A DNA stretch of 13,407 bases, from the NCBI GenBank assembly GCA_004298605.1, contig SCPW01000151.1, forward strand, positions 1-13,407, in the 5' to 3' direction. This stretch comes from Gallionella sp. (GTDB lineage: Bacteria > Pseudomonadota > Gammaproteobacteria > Burkholderiales > Gallionellaceae). How positions within the stretch are numbered: position 1 is the stretch's first letter; each line of letters begins with the position of its first letter. The notes beneath the pieces are model-generated. The model was given only the letters and a program-made list of their open reading frames with translations, did no database searches and was not told the DNA's origin. Below are positions 1 through 6,583 of the stretch, piece after piece. The position numbers and the translations under genes are program-made.

Positions 1-828
1 GGTTGCCACGGTCTTGGTGACCGTCAGCGTGGCAGTCTGCACGAAGTAGCCATCGCGTGCCGAATGTTCGGCATCTCCGACCCCTGTCGTGTCATCCGTA
101 CCCGCGCTATCGCCATAGACGATTTCCACGCCATCTTCGGTGTTGGCCGTTTCGGACAAGGCGCCACCCATCGTATTGGCGGCATTGTCGGTGCGTCCTG
201 TAGCCTTGAGCGAAATAGCGGCAAAACTGTTGTTCGCCTGGGCCGCCGGGATGTTGCAGGAGACGGTGACCGTCGCGATGCTTTCGGCGGTCAGGGCATT
301 GATATGCTGATCCAATGCGGTGTACGTGCCCATGCTGCCCGACGAGATAGCGATGTTGGAAACGGTGCAGCTCGTACCGTCAAAGTTATCCGTTTTGGTG
401 AACAGCACGGTGCCGTTCGCCAGGCTGGCCACGTCGAGCTTGAAATCCTGCGTGGTGTTGCCTTCGTTCTTCACCGTGAAGGTCGTTGTCGCAGCAGTTT
501 GCCCGGCCACAACGGTGGTGTAGGTGCTGTTGCCTTCCGTCACCAGCAGATCCACCTTGTTATCCACCGCGAAGTCGGTGTTGACTGCACCGAATGCGCC
601 GGACACGCAAGTTCCGTCATCGTCGGCGGTGCCGTTCCCCGTGGGTGAGGAGCAGATGGCGCCTTGCGCGACTCCGCCAACCGAGTAGTTGAGTTTCGCC
701 AGGTTGGTAACCACCGTGCCGGACGCAGTGCCTGCCGCCAGCGCGCTTTGTGAGACCAGCCCGAGCAGCGCCGCACCGAATAACAGTGCGGCAAGCTTGG
801 GTGGGCTGTTCGTATTATGCTTTTTCAT
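1..828 (-). CDS. Secreted DUF11-like repeat-type protein, 3' end beyond window
   Basis: The first 276 codons are visible and the frame stays open at the left edge, so the C-terminus is missing. The start ATG (828-826) follows a strong AAAGGAG about nine bases upstream. Residues 1-31 form a Sec signal peptide (basic start, hydrophobic core, SQSALA cleavage region). The mature part opens with GTASGTVVTN and a Y-x-V-G-G motif, nearly the same module as the first protein of this cluster, so the two are paralogous. The rest is rich in Thr, Ala, Asn and Gly with few charges, typical of extracellular beta-sandwich proteins. Four cysteines, including a CSSP...GTC pair near residues 55-70, could form disulfides. 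The last visible residues (TLTVTKTVAT) look like the first strand of a DUF11 domain. Export and family are well supported; the role is unknown. A surface or matrix protein is my inference. Confidence 0.8.
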   Translation of the reverse strand, partial: MKKHNTNSPPKLAALLFGAALLGLVSQSALAAGTASGTVVTNLAKLNYSVGGVAQGAICSSPTGNGTADDDGTCVSGAFGAVNTDFAVDNKVDLLVTEGNSTYTTVVAGQTAATTTFTVKNEGNTTQDFKLDVASLANGTVLFTKTDNFDGTSCTVSNIAISSGSMGTYTALDQHINALTAESIATVTVSCNIPAAQANNSFAAISLKATGRTDNAANTMGGALSETANTEDGVEIVYGDSAGTDDTTGVGDAEHSARDGYFVQTATLTVTKTVAT

Positions 829-1036
829 TTTGACTCTCCTTTAAAAAGTGCTGCTAAAAAATGACTGCCTGTTGCAAAAAGGTGATCCCGAAAACTTGCC
901 GTTCATGGCGGGCCGGTGCCGATAGGCGGGCCGCGCCCGGAAAGCGGCGAACGGATCCACGGCGGATCTGTCATCGGCTCGGGCATCAGGAAGCGCCCGG
1001 GGTAATTTGAAAAAGAAGTGTTCACTTGCCAGCCCC
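829..1036. other. Intergenic gap in DUF11 cluster with weak hairpin
   Basis: This 208-base gap separates the second and third secreted-protein genes. On the minus strand, just after the stop of the second gene, AAGTG-AA-CACTT (1027-1016) is followed by CTTTTT, a weak terminator-like hairpin with only a five-base stem. A 27-residue proline-rich open frame on the minus strand lacks a ribosome binding site and is not called. I found no correct sigma-54 site here: the nearest TTTTTGCA has the wrong GG-GC spacing. Whether the third gene has its own promoter is unresolved. Confidence 0.4.
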
Positions 1037-1534
1037 CTATTTGACGACCGCGCGGAAACCGACCTCGCCGGATTTTCCGGCCGCCAGTTGCCCTTTGTAA
1101 TTCCAGCGGATGTTCGTGTATTCCCTGGGCAAGGCAGTGCGTTCCTTGCCGTCGGCGCCCTTGACCTTCAATTCTTCGGCGTGGCCGAATTTCTTGCCGC
1201 CATCGGCCGAGAACAGGATTTCGCAATCCTTGCCGAACGCGCTGCCCGCCTTGTATTCGGTATCGTTCGGGACCGGGTTGTCGATGGCGATATTGCCGAC
1301 TGTCTTGTCGATGATGTTCTCGAACGTGGTGGTGTAAATCACCTCGGTTCCGGGGACGACTTTCTCGACGGGGGCGCGCTTGAGCGTCTTTTTGCCATCT
1401 TTCCCAACCACTTCGACTTCAACCTGTGCGATGCTCTTTACCTTGATGGCGCCGTCAGCCGCCTGCGAGGCCGGTGAAAAACCGCCCAATGCCATGAACA
1501 GGGTAGTGATGAACAACAAACGGGAAATACGCAT
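1037..1534 (-). CDS. Small secreted single-domain DUF11-like protein
   Basis: A 165-residue protein. The start ATG (1534) follows AAGGAGA at a five-base spacing, only 15 bases after the stop of the upstream gene, so the two are co-transcribed. Residues 1-25 are a signal peptide ending SPASQA. The mature chain holds one DUF11-type beta domain: PGTEVIYTTTFEN (about 61-73), then IDNPVPNDTEYKAGSA (about 84-99), the usual 'terms of a sum, forced into a pretty conclusion' pattern of this family, then a Lys/Gly-rich stretch ending GEVGFRAVVK. It has a single Cys (C104) after processing. Unlike its neighbours it is rich in lysine. DUF11 domains are normally tandem modules in long surface proteins, so a free single domain is unusual; it might act as a partner or subunit of the flanking paralogues. 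That role is inference. Confidence 0.8.
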   Translation of the reverse strand: MRISRLLFITTLFMALGGFSPASQAADGAIKVKSIAQVEVEVVGKDGKKTLKRAPVEKVVPGTEVIYTTTFENIIDKTVGNIAIDNPVPNDTEYKAGSAFGKDCEILFSADGGKKFGHAEELKVKGADGKERTALPREYTNIRWNYKGQLAAGKSGEVGFRAVVK

Positions 1535-1549
1535 TACGGTCTCCTTCAG

Positions 1550-2572
1550 TTAATTAATCGTTGCGCGAAACGTGATAACAATGGTCGCCGGGGCGGCAAC
1601 ACTCCCCAGCGAAACAGAAACGGTGTTGGCGGCAAACTGCGCCTGATCGGCATCGGCCGCATCGGTTTGTGCGGCGCCACCGGCGACAATGCTGCCCGGC
1701 ACGTAGGTGGTATTGGCGGGCAGCGGGTCGGTAACCACCAGATTGTTGACGGTTCCCGTGCCGGAAAGCGTCGCGGTAATCTGGTAGGTCATGACCGCAC
1801 CGGGCATGAGCACCGCCGTGCCATTCGGATCAAGCACACTAAAGACGGTCTTGTTCACCACCAGGCCCAAGCCGCTGGCGATGTAACTGCCCGTCACGCT
1901 CACCTGGGCTTGCGCGCTGCCCACCACGGCGAAGCCGCCGCCCTGCCCCAACCCCGCCAGGCTGGTGCCGGGCGACGAACCCGCCGCACCGGCGGTAAGG
2001 GATGAGGCGGTCAGCCGCACTTCGCCGAGCGCGTTGCTGGCCACGCTGGGCGTATCGCTGATCACGTAAATGGTTTGCCCCGCATCCGGCGCAAGATTGG
2101 GGTCGTTTGTGCCGGGAATGTAAGCGGTGTCGGTGGCCTGGAAGCCTGGCGTCCCGTTGCTTTCAAGATAGATGGAGATGCTGCCGTTCGCCGGTGTGTA
2201 ATTTCCCGCCGGGAGGGGAGCCGGGCCGTTGGTGCGCGCCAGGCCGAACGCTTCCTGGCCGTTGCCGCTGTTGGTCAGCACAAATGTCAGCGCATCATTG
2301 GTTCCCGGCGTGTTCACCGCAACCGGTGTACCGTCCTGCCAGGTGAGCGTGGGCTGGATCAGTTCATCGACCGTGAAATTCACCGGCGCGCTGCTGGCGG
2401 GAGGTTGGCTTGTGCCGCCAATGTCATAGCTCACCGTGACCACGTTGGAGATGACCGTTCCGGCAGGCGTGCCGACCGCCCATCCAAGTTGTGGCGCGAG
2501 CAAAAACAGCAAAACCCACAGGGCCAGAGCATGGCTGCGGGGGCGGCTTCCTGATATCGTCAAGCCTCGCAT
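1550..2572 (-). CDS. Secreted protein with C-terminal DUF11 domain, first gene of sigma-54 cluster
   Basis: A 340-residue protein. The frame is open further upstream, but ATG at 2572 is preferred: it follows GAGGT at a seven-base spacing and is directly followed by a signal peptide (HALALWVLLFLLAPQLGWA, residues about 14-32). The mature N-terminus GTPAGTVISN...YDIGG matches the module of the third protein in the cluster. A central Gly/Ser/Thr/Ala-rich region (about 70-230) is followed by a DUF11 domain at about 235-340, with VVNKTV, a PGAVMTYQIT strand and DPLPANTTYVPGS. No membrane anchor, LPXTG, PEP-CTERM or autotransporter barrel is visible, and the chain ends right after the DUF11 domain. 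It is therefore probably released to the periplasm or outside, or is part of a larger assembly. The function is unknown. Confidence 0.82.
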   Translation of the reverse strand: MRGLTISGSRPRSHALALWVLLFLLAPQLGWAVGTPAGTVISNVVTVSYDIGGTSQPPASSAPVNFTVDELIQPTLTWQDGTPVAVNTPGTNDALTFVLTNSGNGQEAFGLARTNGPAPLPAGNYTPANGSISIYLESNGTPGFQATDTAYIPGTNDPNLAPDAGQTIYVISDTPSVASNALGEVRLTASSLTAGAAGSSPGTSLAGLGQGGGFAVVGSAQAQVSVTGSYIASGLGLVVNKTVFSVLDPNGTAVLMPGAVMTYQITATLSGTGTVNNLVVTDPLPANTTYVPGSIVAGGAAQTDAADADQAQFAANTVSVSLGSVAAPATIVITFRATIN

Positions 2573-2577
2573 GATTG

Positions 2578-2658
2578 TTACCTCATGTAATCGGAGCCGG
2601 GCAAACAACCAGGAAAGCTGGCTAATGCCCGGACTTCTCCAAAAACACTTTCCTCCAT
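2578..2658 (-). other. Possible 26-codon leader ORF
   Basis: Within the inferred leader of the first DUF11 gene, an ATG at 2658 opens a 26-residue frame. It ends in a TAA (2580-2578) that abuts the ribosome binding site of the main gene, six bases before its ATG. The reading frame covers the leader hairpin. It has no good ribosome binding site of its own, so translation is doubtful. If translated, it could couple to or modulate the main gene. Confidence 0.2.
2597..2632 (-). promoter_or_regulatory. Hairpin in 5' leader of DUF11 cluster
   Basis: CCGGGCA (2597-2603) pairs perfectly with TGCCCGG (2626-2632), and CCAG/CTGG pair inside, giving a two-part hairpin. On the minus-strand transcript it ends about 13 bases before the GAGGT ribosome binding site. 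No T-run follows, so it is not a terminator. It may affect mRNA stability or ribosome access. I could not match it to a known riboswitch class. Confidence 0.45.
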
Positions 2659-2761
2659 CGTTTTCGACATGCCAGTTACGCACTAACAGGCAACTATCGA
2701 CGCCACACTTTAAAATTGAACCCGTCAACAATAAAAAAACATCTTTAATCGTTCTCTTATT

Positions 2762-2776
2762 TGCAAGAATCGTGCC
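2762..2776 (-). promoter_or_regulatory. Sigma-54 promoter of DUF11 cluster
   Basis: The minus strand reads GGCACGATTCTTGCA. This matches the RpoN consensus (GGCAC-N5-TTGCA): GG at 2776-2775 and GC at 2764-2763 with exactly ten bases between. Transcription would begin about twelve bases past the GC element, near 2751, leaving a leader of about 180 bases before the ATG at 2572. The surroundings are AT-rich. Expression would then depend on an ATP-driven enhancer-binding protein encoded elsewhere. Confidence 0.75.
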
Positions 2777-2830
2777 CTGATATTTTGTTTTTTATAAAAC
2801 ATAAGCAAAACAAATAGATAAGTTATATAT

Positions 2831-2901
2831 CCGGAATTTTTCCGGGTTGTATCAGCCAATAGAGGATGATCGAATGACGAAAATCAGCCCGGTTTACCGG
2901 G
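2831..2901. promoter_or_regulatory. Two CCGG-type dyads, candidate enhancer-binding sites
   Basis: CCGGAA-TTT-TTCCGG (2831-2845) and CCCGGT-TT-ACCGGG (2888-2901) are perfect inverted repeats with similar CCGG outer half-sites. Their centres are about 56 bases apart, lying roughly 85 and 140 bases upstream of the predicted sigma-54 start. That is the usual range for upstream activator sequences. Neither is followed by a T-run on either strand. Binding by an activator is inferred. Confidence 0.4.
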
Positions 2902-2917
2902 GAAGTGACGAAAAATG

Positions 2918-2938
2918 GCAGCAATTCCAATTTGCTGC
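2918..2938. repeat. Perfect 7-base inverted repeat upstream of sigma-54 promoter
   Basis: GCAGCAA (2918-2924) and TTGCTGC (2932-2938) flank a seven-base spacer. The sequence differs from the two CCGG dyads downstream. It could be another protein-binding site or a hairpin; nothing else supports a role. The rest of the 2573-3042 intergenic region shows no convincing gene. Confidence 0.3.
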
Positions 2939-3035
2939 AGAAACATGAACCATTTTTTGCGGGGTGGGCGCTTTGGTGGGCTGCGCCTGCAAAATCCCGT
3001 TTTCGACACAAACCGGAACAAGCGACAGGGCAATT

Positions 3036-3065
3036 AAAAAAAGACACCGGGCGGTGTCCTTTTTT
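3036..3065 (-). terminator. Rho-independent terminator after parvulin gene
   Basis: GACACC (3043-3048) and GGTGTC (3053-3058) form a GC-rich stem with a GGGC loop. On the minus strand the stem is followed by seven T residues (complement of 3036-3042), about 30 bases after the stop of the isomerase gene at 3089. The plus strand also carries a T-run, so the element could work both ways. It closes the housekeeping operon and insulates the sigma-54 cluster from read-through. Confidence 0.85.
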
Positions 3066-3088
3066 GTGTTACCGATGGGGGTCAGCCG

Positions 3089-3874
3089 TTATTCGATCTT
3101 GGCTTTGGCGCGCAGATCGGCAATTTCCTTCTGGATGGCCTGTTGGTGCAGGCGTTGTTGCAGTTGCGGCTTGACTTCTTCATATGGCGGCGCTTTCAGG
3201 TCGCGCGCGTCGTCCAGCCTGATGACGTGCCAGCCAAATTGCGATTGCACCGGCTCCTTGGTGTATTCGCCTTTTTTCAGTTTGGTCAATGCGTTGGCAA
3301 ATGGTGGAACGAAGTTGTTCGGCACTGCCCAGTCCAATGAGCCGCCACGTTCTGCGGAACCGGCATCCTTGGATTTTTCGGCGAGCTTCTCGAATTTTGC
3401 CTTCTTGTCGAGTTGCGCGATGATGGCCTTGGCTTCGGCTTCGGTCTCAACCAGGATGTGACGCGCGTTGTATTCTTTCTCGCCGAGCTTGGATTTCAGG
3501 TTGTTGTATTCCTGTTTGAGCTGGGCTTCGCTGATCGGATGATTCTTGGTGTAGTTTTGCACGAACGCACCAGCCAGCACCGATTGCCTGGCCAGCTCGA
3601 TCTGCTGCGCCACGTCATTGTCCTTGCCCATGCCGAGCTTTACGGCTTCCTGCGACAGCACTTCGAGGTTAATCATGTCTTCGCGAATCGCCTTGCGCAG
3701 ATCCGGGCTGTCGGGCTGGCCTTGTGTGGTGGCAACCTTGACGCGTGCGTCGATGCGCGATTGCGGGATGGAAACGCCATTCACCATCGCGGCGGATTTG
3801 TCTTCGGCGAAGGCGGGATTGATCGCCAGTGCGCCCAGAATTGCCAGTGCTGCAAATTTTCCAGTTTTCAACAT
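3089..3874 (-). CDS. Periplasmic parvulin-type peptidyl-prolyl cis-trans isomerase
   Basis: A 261-residue PpiC/SurA-type foldase that would catalyse cis-trans isomerisation of prolyl bonds in exported proteins. Residues 1-23 are a signal peptide ending AFA. Residues about 24-130 form a helical SurA_N-like chaperone region. The parvulin domain runs about 136-225, with NARHILVETEAEA, then GSAERGGSLDW (172-182), FVPPFANAL and SQFGWHVIRLDD. A charged helical tail follows. Two adjacent ATGs exist (3877 and 3874); the second sits six bases from AGGA and is the better start. The gene lies about 30 bases after bolA at the end of the yciB-yciI-bolA run and just before a strong terminator, so it is probably the last gene of that operon. 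Family assignment is firm; client proteins are unknown. Confidence 0.93.
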   Translation of the reverse strand: MLKTGKFAALAILGALAINPAFAEDKSAAMVNGVSIPQSRIDARVKVATTQGQPDSPDLRKAIREDMINLEVLSQEAVKLGMGKDNDVAQQIELARQSVLAGAFVQNYTKNHPISEAQLKQEYNNLKSKLGEKEYNARHILVETEAEAKAIIAQLDKKAKFEKLAEKSKDAGSAERGGSLDWAVPNNFVPPFANALTKLKKGEYTKEPVQSQFGWHVIRLDDARDLKAPPYEEVKPQLQQRLHQQAIQKEIADLRAKAKIE

Positions 3875-3904
3875 CATGAGTCCTTTTTTTTAAAAAATCG
3901 AAAA

Positions 3905-4168
3905 TCAAATTTCATCCGGCGCGTTCGCCAGTATGGTGAGTGCGTGTATTTCGCGCTTCATCATTTCACCTAATGCGGAATATATCATACGGTGGCGGGC
4001 CATCGTATTCTTCCCGGAAAACTGCGCCGAAACGATGCGCAGCACGTAATGCCCGCCGCCGTCGCGCGCGCCGGCATGCCCGGCGTGGCGTGCGCTTTCG
4101 TCGGTGATCTCGATGGCAATCGGGTCGAGCGCGGCGAGGTGGGCTCGCATGGTTTTTACGCGGCTCAT
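3905..4168 (-). CDS. bolA: BolA family protein
   Basis: An 87-residue protein with the full BolA fold signature: [20 protein letters not shown] (38-56), the conserved RHRMIY (58-63) and REIHALTI (72-79), ending in the usual AxxPDE tail. BolA proteins pair with monothiol glutaredoxins and help deliver or regulate iron-sulfur clusters; E. coli BolA also influences cell shape genes. The His residues needed for cluster binding (H59, H75) are present, and H31 lies in the variable loop. The start ATG (4168) overlaps the yciI stop as ATGA, so translation is probably coupled. Which BolA/IbaG-type subgroup it belongs to cannot be settled by eye. Confidence 0.9.
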   Translation of the reverse strand: MSRVKTMRAHLAALDPIAIEITDESARHAGHAGARDGGGHYVLRIVSAQFSGKNTMARHRMIYSALGEMMKREIHALTILANAPDEI

Positions 4169-4467
4169 GCGGGCAATACCTTTTTGAATGGCTGAACGGT
4201 GATTTGCCCGAACACTCCGCCGGCGGCATACGGGTCGGCATCCGCCCATTCCCGCGCGGCTTGCAGCGAAGCAAATTCGGCCACGATCAGGCTGCCCGCA
4301 AAACCTGCCGCACCCGGATCAACGGCATCCACGGCGGGGAAAGGGCCGGCCAGCAGCAGCCGGCCTTCGCCCTGCAAGGATTGCAGGCGCGCCAGGTGCG
4401 CGGGGCGCGCCGCCATGCGTTTATCCAGGCTGTTTGGGGTGTCCTGCCCGATGATTGCGTATAACAT
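4165..4467 (-). CDS. yciI: YciI family protein
   Basis: A 100-residue ferredoxin-like-fold protein, close to E. coli YciI along its length as I recall it: [10 protein letters not shown], then [48 protein letters not shown] and VQPFKKV. The conserved His-Asp pair of the family (H24, and D78 in DADPY) is present. The YCII domain is thought to be enzymatic by its fold and conserved dyad, but no reaction is established for this subgroup. The ATG at 4467 is chosen over an in-frame GTG three codons earlier because AGGTG lies six bases before it. It overlaps bolA by ATGA. A palindromic repeat lies between it and yciB. Confidence 0.92.
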   Translation of the reverse strand: MLYAIIGQDTPNSLDKRMAARPAHLARLQSLQGEGRLLLAGPFPAVDAVDPGAAGFAGSLIVAEFASLQAAREWADADPYAAGGVFGQITVQPFKKVLPA

Positions 4468-4487
4468 CAAAAGCACCTATACGATCG

Positions 4488-4526
4488 CCTCCTCTCCCGC
4501 TTGCGGGAGAGGATTGAGGAGAGGGC
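4488..4526. repeat. CTCTCCC-type palindromic intergenic repeat
   Basis: CCTCTCCCGC (4491-4500) and GCGGGAGAGG (4503-4512) form a ten-base perfect palindrome, followed by ATTGAGGAGAGGG, which can pair again with the CTCTCC arm. It fills the gap between the yciB stop (4532) and the yciI start. Short CTCTCCC hairpins of this type are widespread intergenic repeats in Proteobacteria. In the transcript it would be a stable hairpin without a T-run, so more likely an mRNA-stability element than a terminator. Confidence 0.7.
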
Positions 4527-4531
4527 AAACA

Positions 4532-5074
4532 TCAGTTTGATTCCTTTTTTTCGTCCACATACTTCGACAGCCACGCGCCTTGCGCCAGGACAAACACGAA
4601 CATCAATCCGGTAAAACCGAACAATTTGAAATTGACCCAATCATCGGTGGAGTAGTTGAAAGCCACATACAGGTTGATAAATCCCAGCGCCGCAAAAAAC
4701 AGGCTCCAGCCCAGGTTGAGCCGGTTCCAGACATGTACCGGCAGGGCGATTTTTTCCTGCAACAATGCGCGCATCAGGTTCTTGTGAAAAAATAAATTCG
4801 AGAACAGCAGAATGACGGAAAACAGCCAGTACAGCACGGTCGGTTTCCACTTGATGAAAGTCTCGTCGTGCAGCAGCAGCGTCGCGCCGCCGAACACGGC
4901 GATGATGGCGAAGCTCACCCACAGCATCGTATCGACTTTGCCATGCCGGAATTTTGTCCAGATGATCTGCGCGACGGTGGCGGCAATAGCGACAGCGGTG
5001 GCGACATAAATGCCCTGGAACTTGAAGGCGACGAAAAACAGGATGACGGGGAATAGATCGAACAGCAGTTTCAT
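4532..5074 (-). CDS. yciB: Inner membrane septation/envelope protein YciB
   Basis: A 180-residue YciB (IspZ/IspA) protein. About five hydrophobic segments span the chain (roughly 5-20, 21-40, 50-68, 78-96, 120-140 and 150-170, two of them perhaps one re-entrant unit). The family signature features are visible: [18 protein letters not shown] at the N-terminus, KPTVLYWLF (77-85), and [13 protein letters not shown] (111-123). The protein ends in a charged DEKKESN tail. YciB sits in the inner membrane; in E. coli it interacts with elongation and division proteins and affects envelope integrity. The length is normal. The start ATG at 5074 lacks a clear ribosome binding site. Upstream it is separated from phoH by a REPIN-like element, so it may be partly uncoupled from that gene. 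The order yciB-yciI-bolA-ppiC supports the call. Confidence 0.93.
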   Translation of the reverse strand: MKLLFDLFPVILFFVAFKFQGIYVATAVAIAATVAQIIWTKFRHGKVDTMLWVSFAIIAVFGGATLLLHDETFIKWKPTVLYWLFSVILLFSNLFFHKNLMRALLQEKIALPVHVWNRLNLGWSLFFAALGFINLYVAFNYSTDDWVNFKLFGFTGLMFVFVLAQGAWLSKYVDEKKESN

Positions 5075-5097
5075 AATAGCAAATGGGGTTAGTTCAC

Positions 5098-5158
5098 GTA
5101 GGGGCGCGATTTATCGCGCCCTTTTTCGGGGCAAGGGCGCGATGAATCGCGCCCCTAC
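5098..5158. repeat. REPIN-like inverted pair of GTAG-headed REP palindromes
   Basis: The left arm (5098-5121) and the right arm (5135-5158, read on the minus strand) are both GTAG followed by a near-perfect palindrome GGGCGCGAT-NN-ATCGCGCCC. They match at 23 of 24 positions and face each other across 13 bases. A GTAG head plus a hairpin, in inverted pairs, is the known structure of REP/REPIN sequences mobilised by RAYT (TnpA-REP) transposases. No RAYT gene is in this window. The element fills the phoH-yciB gap, and its GTAG head on the minus strand (5158-5155) contains the phoH stop codon. Confidence 0.8.
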
Positions 5159-6567
5159 AATACTTCGGCGGCATGATCCGCCAGGCGCGACCGCTCGCCG
5201 CGCAACAGCGTGACATGCCCGCCGTGCGCCCAGCCCTTGAAGCGGTCCACCACATAGGTCAGGCCGGAACTGCCCTCGGTGAGATAAGGCGTGTCGATCT
5301 GCGCGATGTTGCCCATGCACACGACCTTGGTGCCGGGGCCGGCGCGCGTGACCAGCGTCTTCATCTGTTTGGGGGTGAGGTTCTGCGCTTCGTCGATGAT
5401 GAGGTATTTGTTGAGGAAAGTGCGCCCGCGCATGAAGTTGAGCGATTTCACCTTGACGCGCGAGCGGATCAAATCGCGCGTTGCGGCGCGGCCCCAGTCG
5501 CCGCCCTCCTCGTCGGATTTGTTCAGCACGTCCAGATTGTCTTCCAGCGCGCCCATCCACGGCGTCATTTTTTCTTCCTCGGTGCCCGGCAGAAAGCCGA
5601 TGTCCTCACCCACCGGCACGGTCACGCGCGTGATGATGACTTCCGAATACAGCTTGGTTTCCAGCGTCTGCAACAAGCCCGCCGCCAGCGTCAGCAAGGT
5701 CTTCCCGGTGCCCGCCTGCCCCAGCAAAGTGACGAAATCGATTTCCGGGTTCAGCAGCAGGTTGAGCACGAAATTCTGCTCGCGGTTACGCGCGGTGATG
5801 CCCCACACGTTGTTCTTGCCGTGGGTGTAATCGGTCAGCGTGCGCAGCAGCGCGCCCCGGTCGTCCTGCTCCAGCACCACGGCATAGAACGGGGTGTCGT
5901 CTTCCTTGTAAACAAATTGGTTGACGAAAAACGCGCCGCACAGCGGGCCGCGTATCTGGTAATAGGTATGGCCTTCCTTTTGCCACGATTTCATGTCCTT
6001 GCCGTGCCGCTCCCAGAAATCGTCCGGCAACGGCAGCACGCCGGTGTAGAGCAGGTCGGTGTCTTCCAGCACCTTGTCGTTGAAATAGTCCTGCGCCTCC
6101 AGCCCCAGCGCACGCGCCTTGATGCGCATGTTGATGTCTTTGCTGACCAGGATGACCGCGCGCTGCGGCTGCTGTTTTTGCAGGCCGATGACGACGCCGA
6201 GAATCGCGTTGTCCGCCTTGCCCAGTTCCAGATGCTGCGGCAGCTCGTGCTTGATGAAACTGGTTTGCAGAAACAACCGTCCGGTGCAGTTCTTGTGCGC
6301 GGCGGATTCCAGCGCGATGCCCTCCTCGATCCTGTGCGGCGCATCGCTGACGATCTCGTCCAGGAAGCGGCTGGCCTGCCGCGCATTCCTGGCGACTTCG
6401 GTCATGCCCTTTTTCTTGTTGTCCAGCTCCTCCAGCACGAACATCGGCAGGCAAATATCGTGCTCCTCGAAGCGGAACAGGCTGGTCGGATCGTGCAACA
6501 GCACATTGGTGTCCAGCACGAACAGTTTGGTGTTGGTTTGCTTTGCCGTTCTTTTGCGTGGTGGCAT
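5155..6567 (-). CDS. phoH: PIN-PhoH fusion protein (ATPase/ribonuclease type)
   Basis: A 470-residue two-domain protein. The N-terminal PIN nuclease-like domain (about 13-160) starts LFVLDTNVLLHDP and keeps acidic residues of the active site (D19, E46/E47, D119, D144). The C-terminal PhoH ATPase (about 255-470) has Walker A GQAGTGKT (283-290), Walker B LIIDEAQN (389-396), sensor MGNIAQIDTPYL (418-429) and an arginine-rich end RGERSRLAD. PIN-PhoH proteins act as NTP-dependent RNA unwinding and cleaving enzymes in studied cases; the substrate here is unknown. The start ATG is preceded by AGAGGA at five bases. It lies 16 bases downstream of a truncated bcp gene, its usual partner in betaproteobacteria as I recall. 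Its TAG stop is supplied by the adjoining REP palindrome; the C-terminus still looks complete. Confidence 0.92.
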   Translation of the reverse strand: MPPRKRTAKQTNTKLFVLDTNVLLHDPTSLFRFEEHDICLPMFVLEELDNKKKGMTEVARNARQASRFLDEIVSDAPHRIEEGIALESAAHKNCTGRLFLQTSFIKHELPQHLELGKADNAILGVVIGLQKQQPQRAVILVSKDINMRIKARALGLEAQDYFNDKVLEDTDLLYTGVLPLPDDFWERHGKDMKSWQKEGHTYYQIRGPLCGAFFVNQFVYKEDDTPFYAVVLEQDDRGALLRTLTDYTHGKNNVWGITARNREQNFVLNLLLNPEIDFVTLLGQAGTGKTLLTLAAGLLQTLETKLYSEVIITRVTVPVGEDIGFLPGTEEEKMTPWMGALEDNLDVLNKSDEEGGDWGRAATRDLIRSRVKVKSLNFMRGRTFLNKYLIIDEAQNLTPKQMKTLVTRAGPGTKVVCMGNIAQIDTPYLTEGSSGLTYVVDRFKGWAHGGHVTLLRGERSRLADHAAEVL

Positions 6568-6583
6568 GACTTTCCTCTGGTTG

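Noticed and set aside
64..648. Plus-strand open frame opposite the third DUF11 gene
   Set aside because: The minus-strand frame has a signal peptide, a strong ribosome binding site and a family module; the plus frame has none of these.
840..900. Possible second sigma-54 promoter before the third DUF11 gene (GG...TTTTTGCA on the minus strand)
   Set aside because: The GG-GC spacing is 11 or 12 bases rather than 10 and the CAC after GG is missing.
2573..2750. Cyclic di-GMP or other known riboswitch in the DUF11 leader
   Set aside because: I could not find the conserved loops of the GEMM or other familiar classes; only a simple two-part hairpin is visible.
2823..3047. Minus-strand 74-codon frame in the intergenic region upstream of the sigma-54 promoter
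   Set aside because: It has no ribosome binding site or recognisable similarity, and it covers the dyads and part of the terminator.
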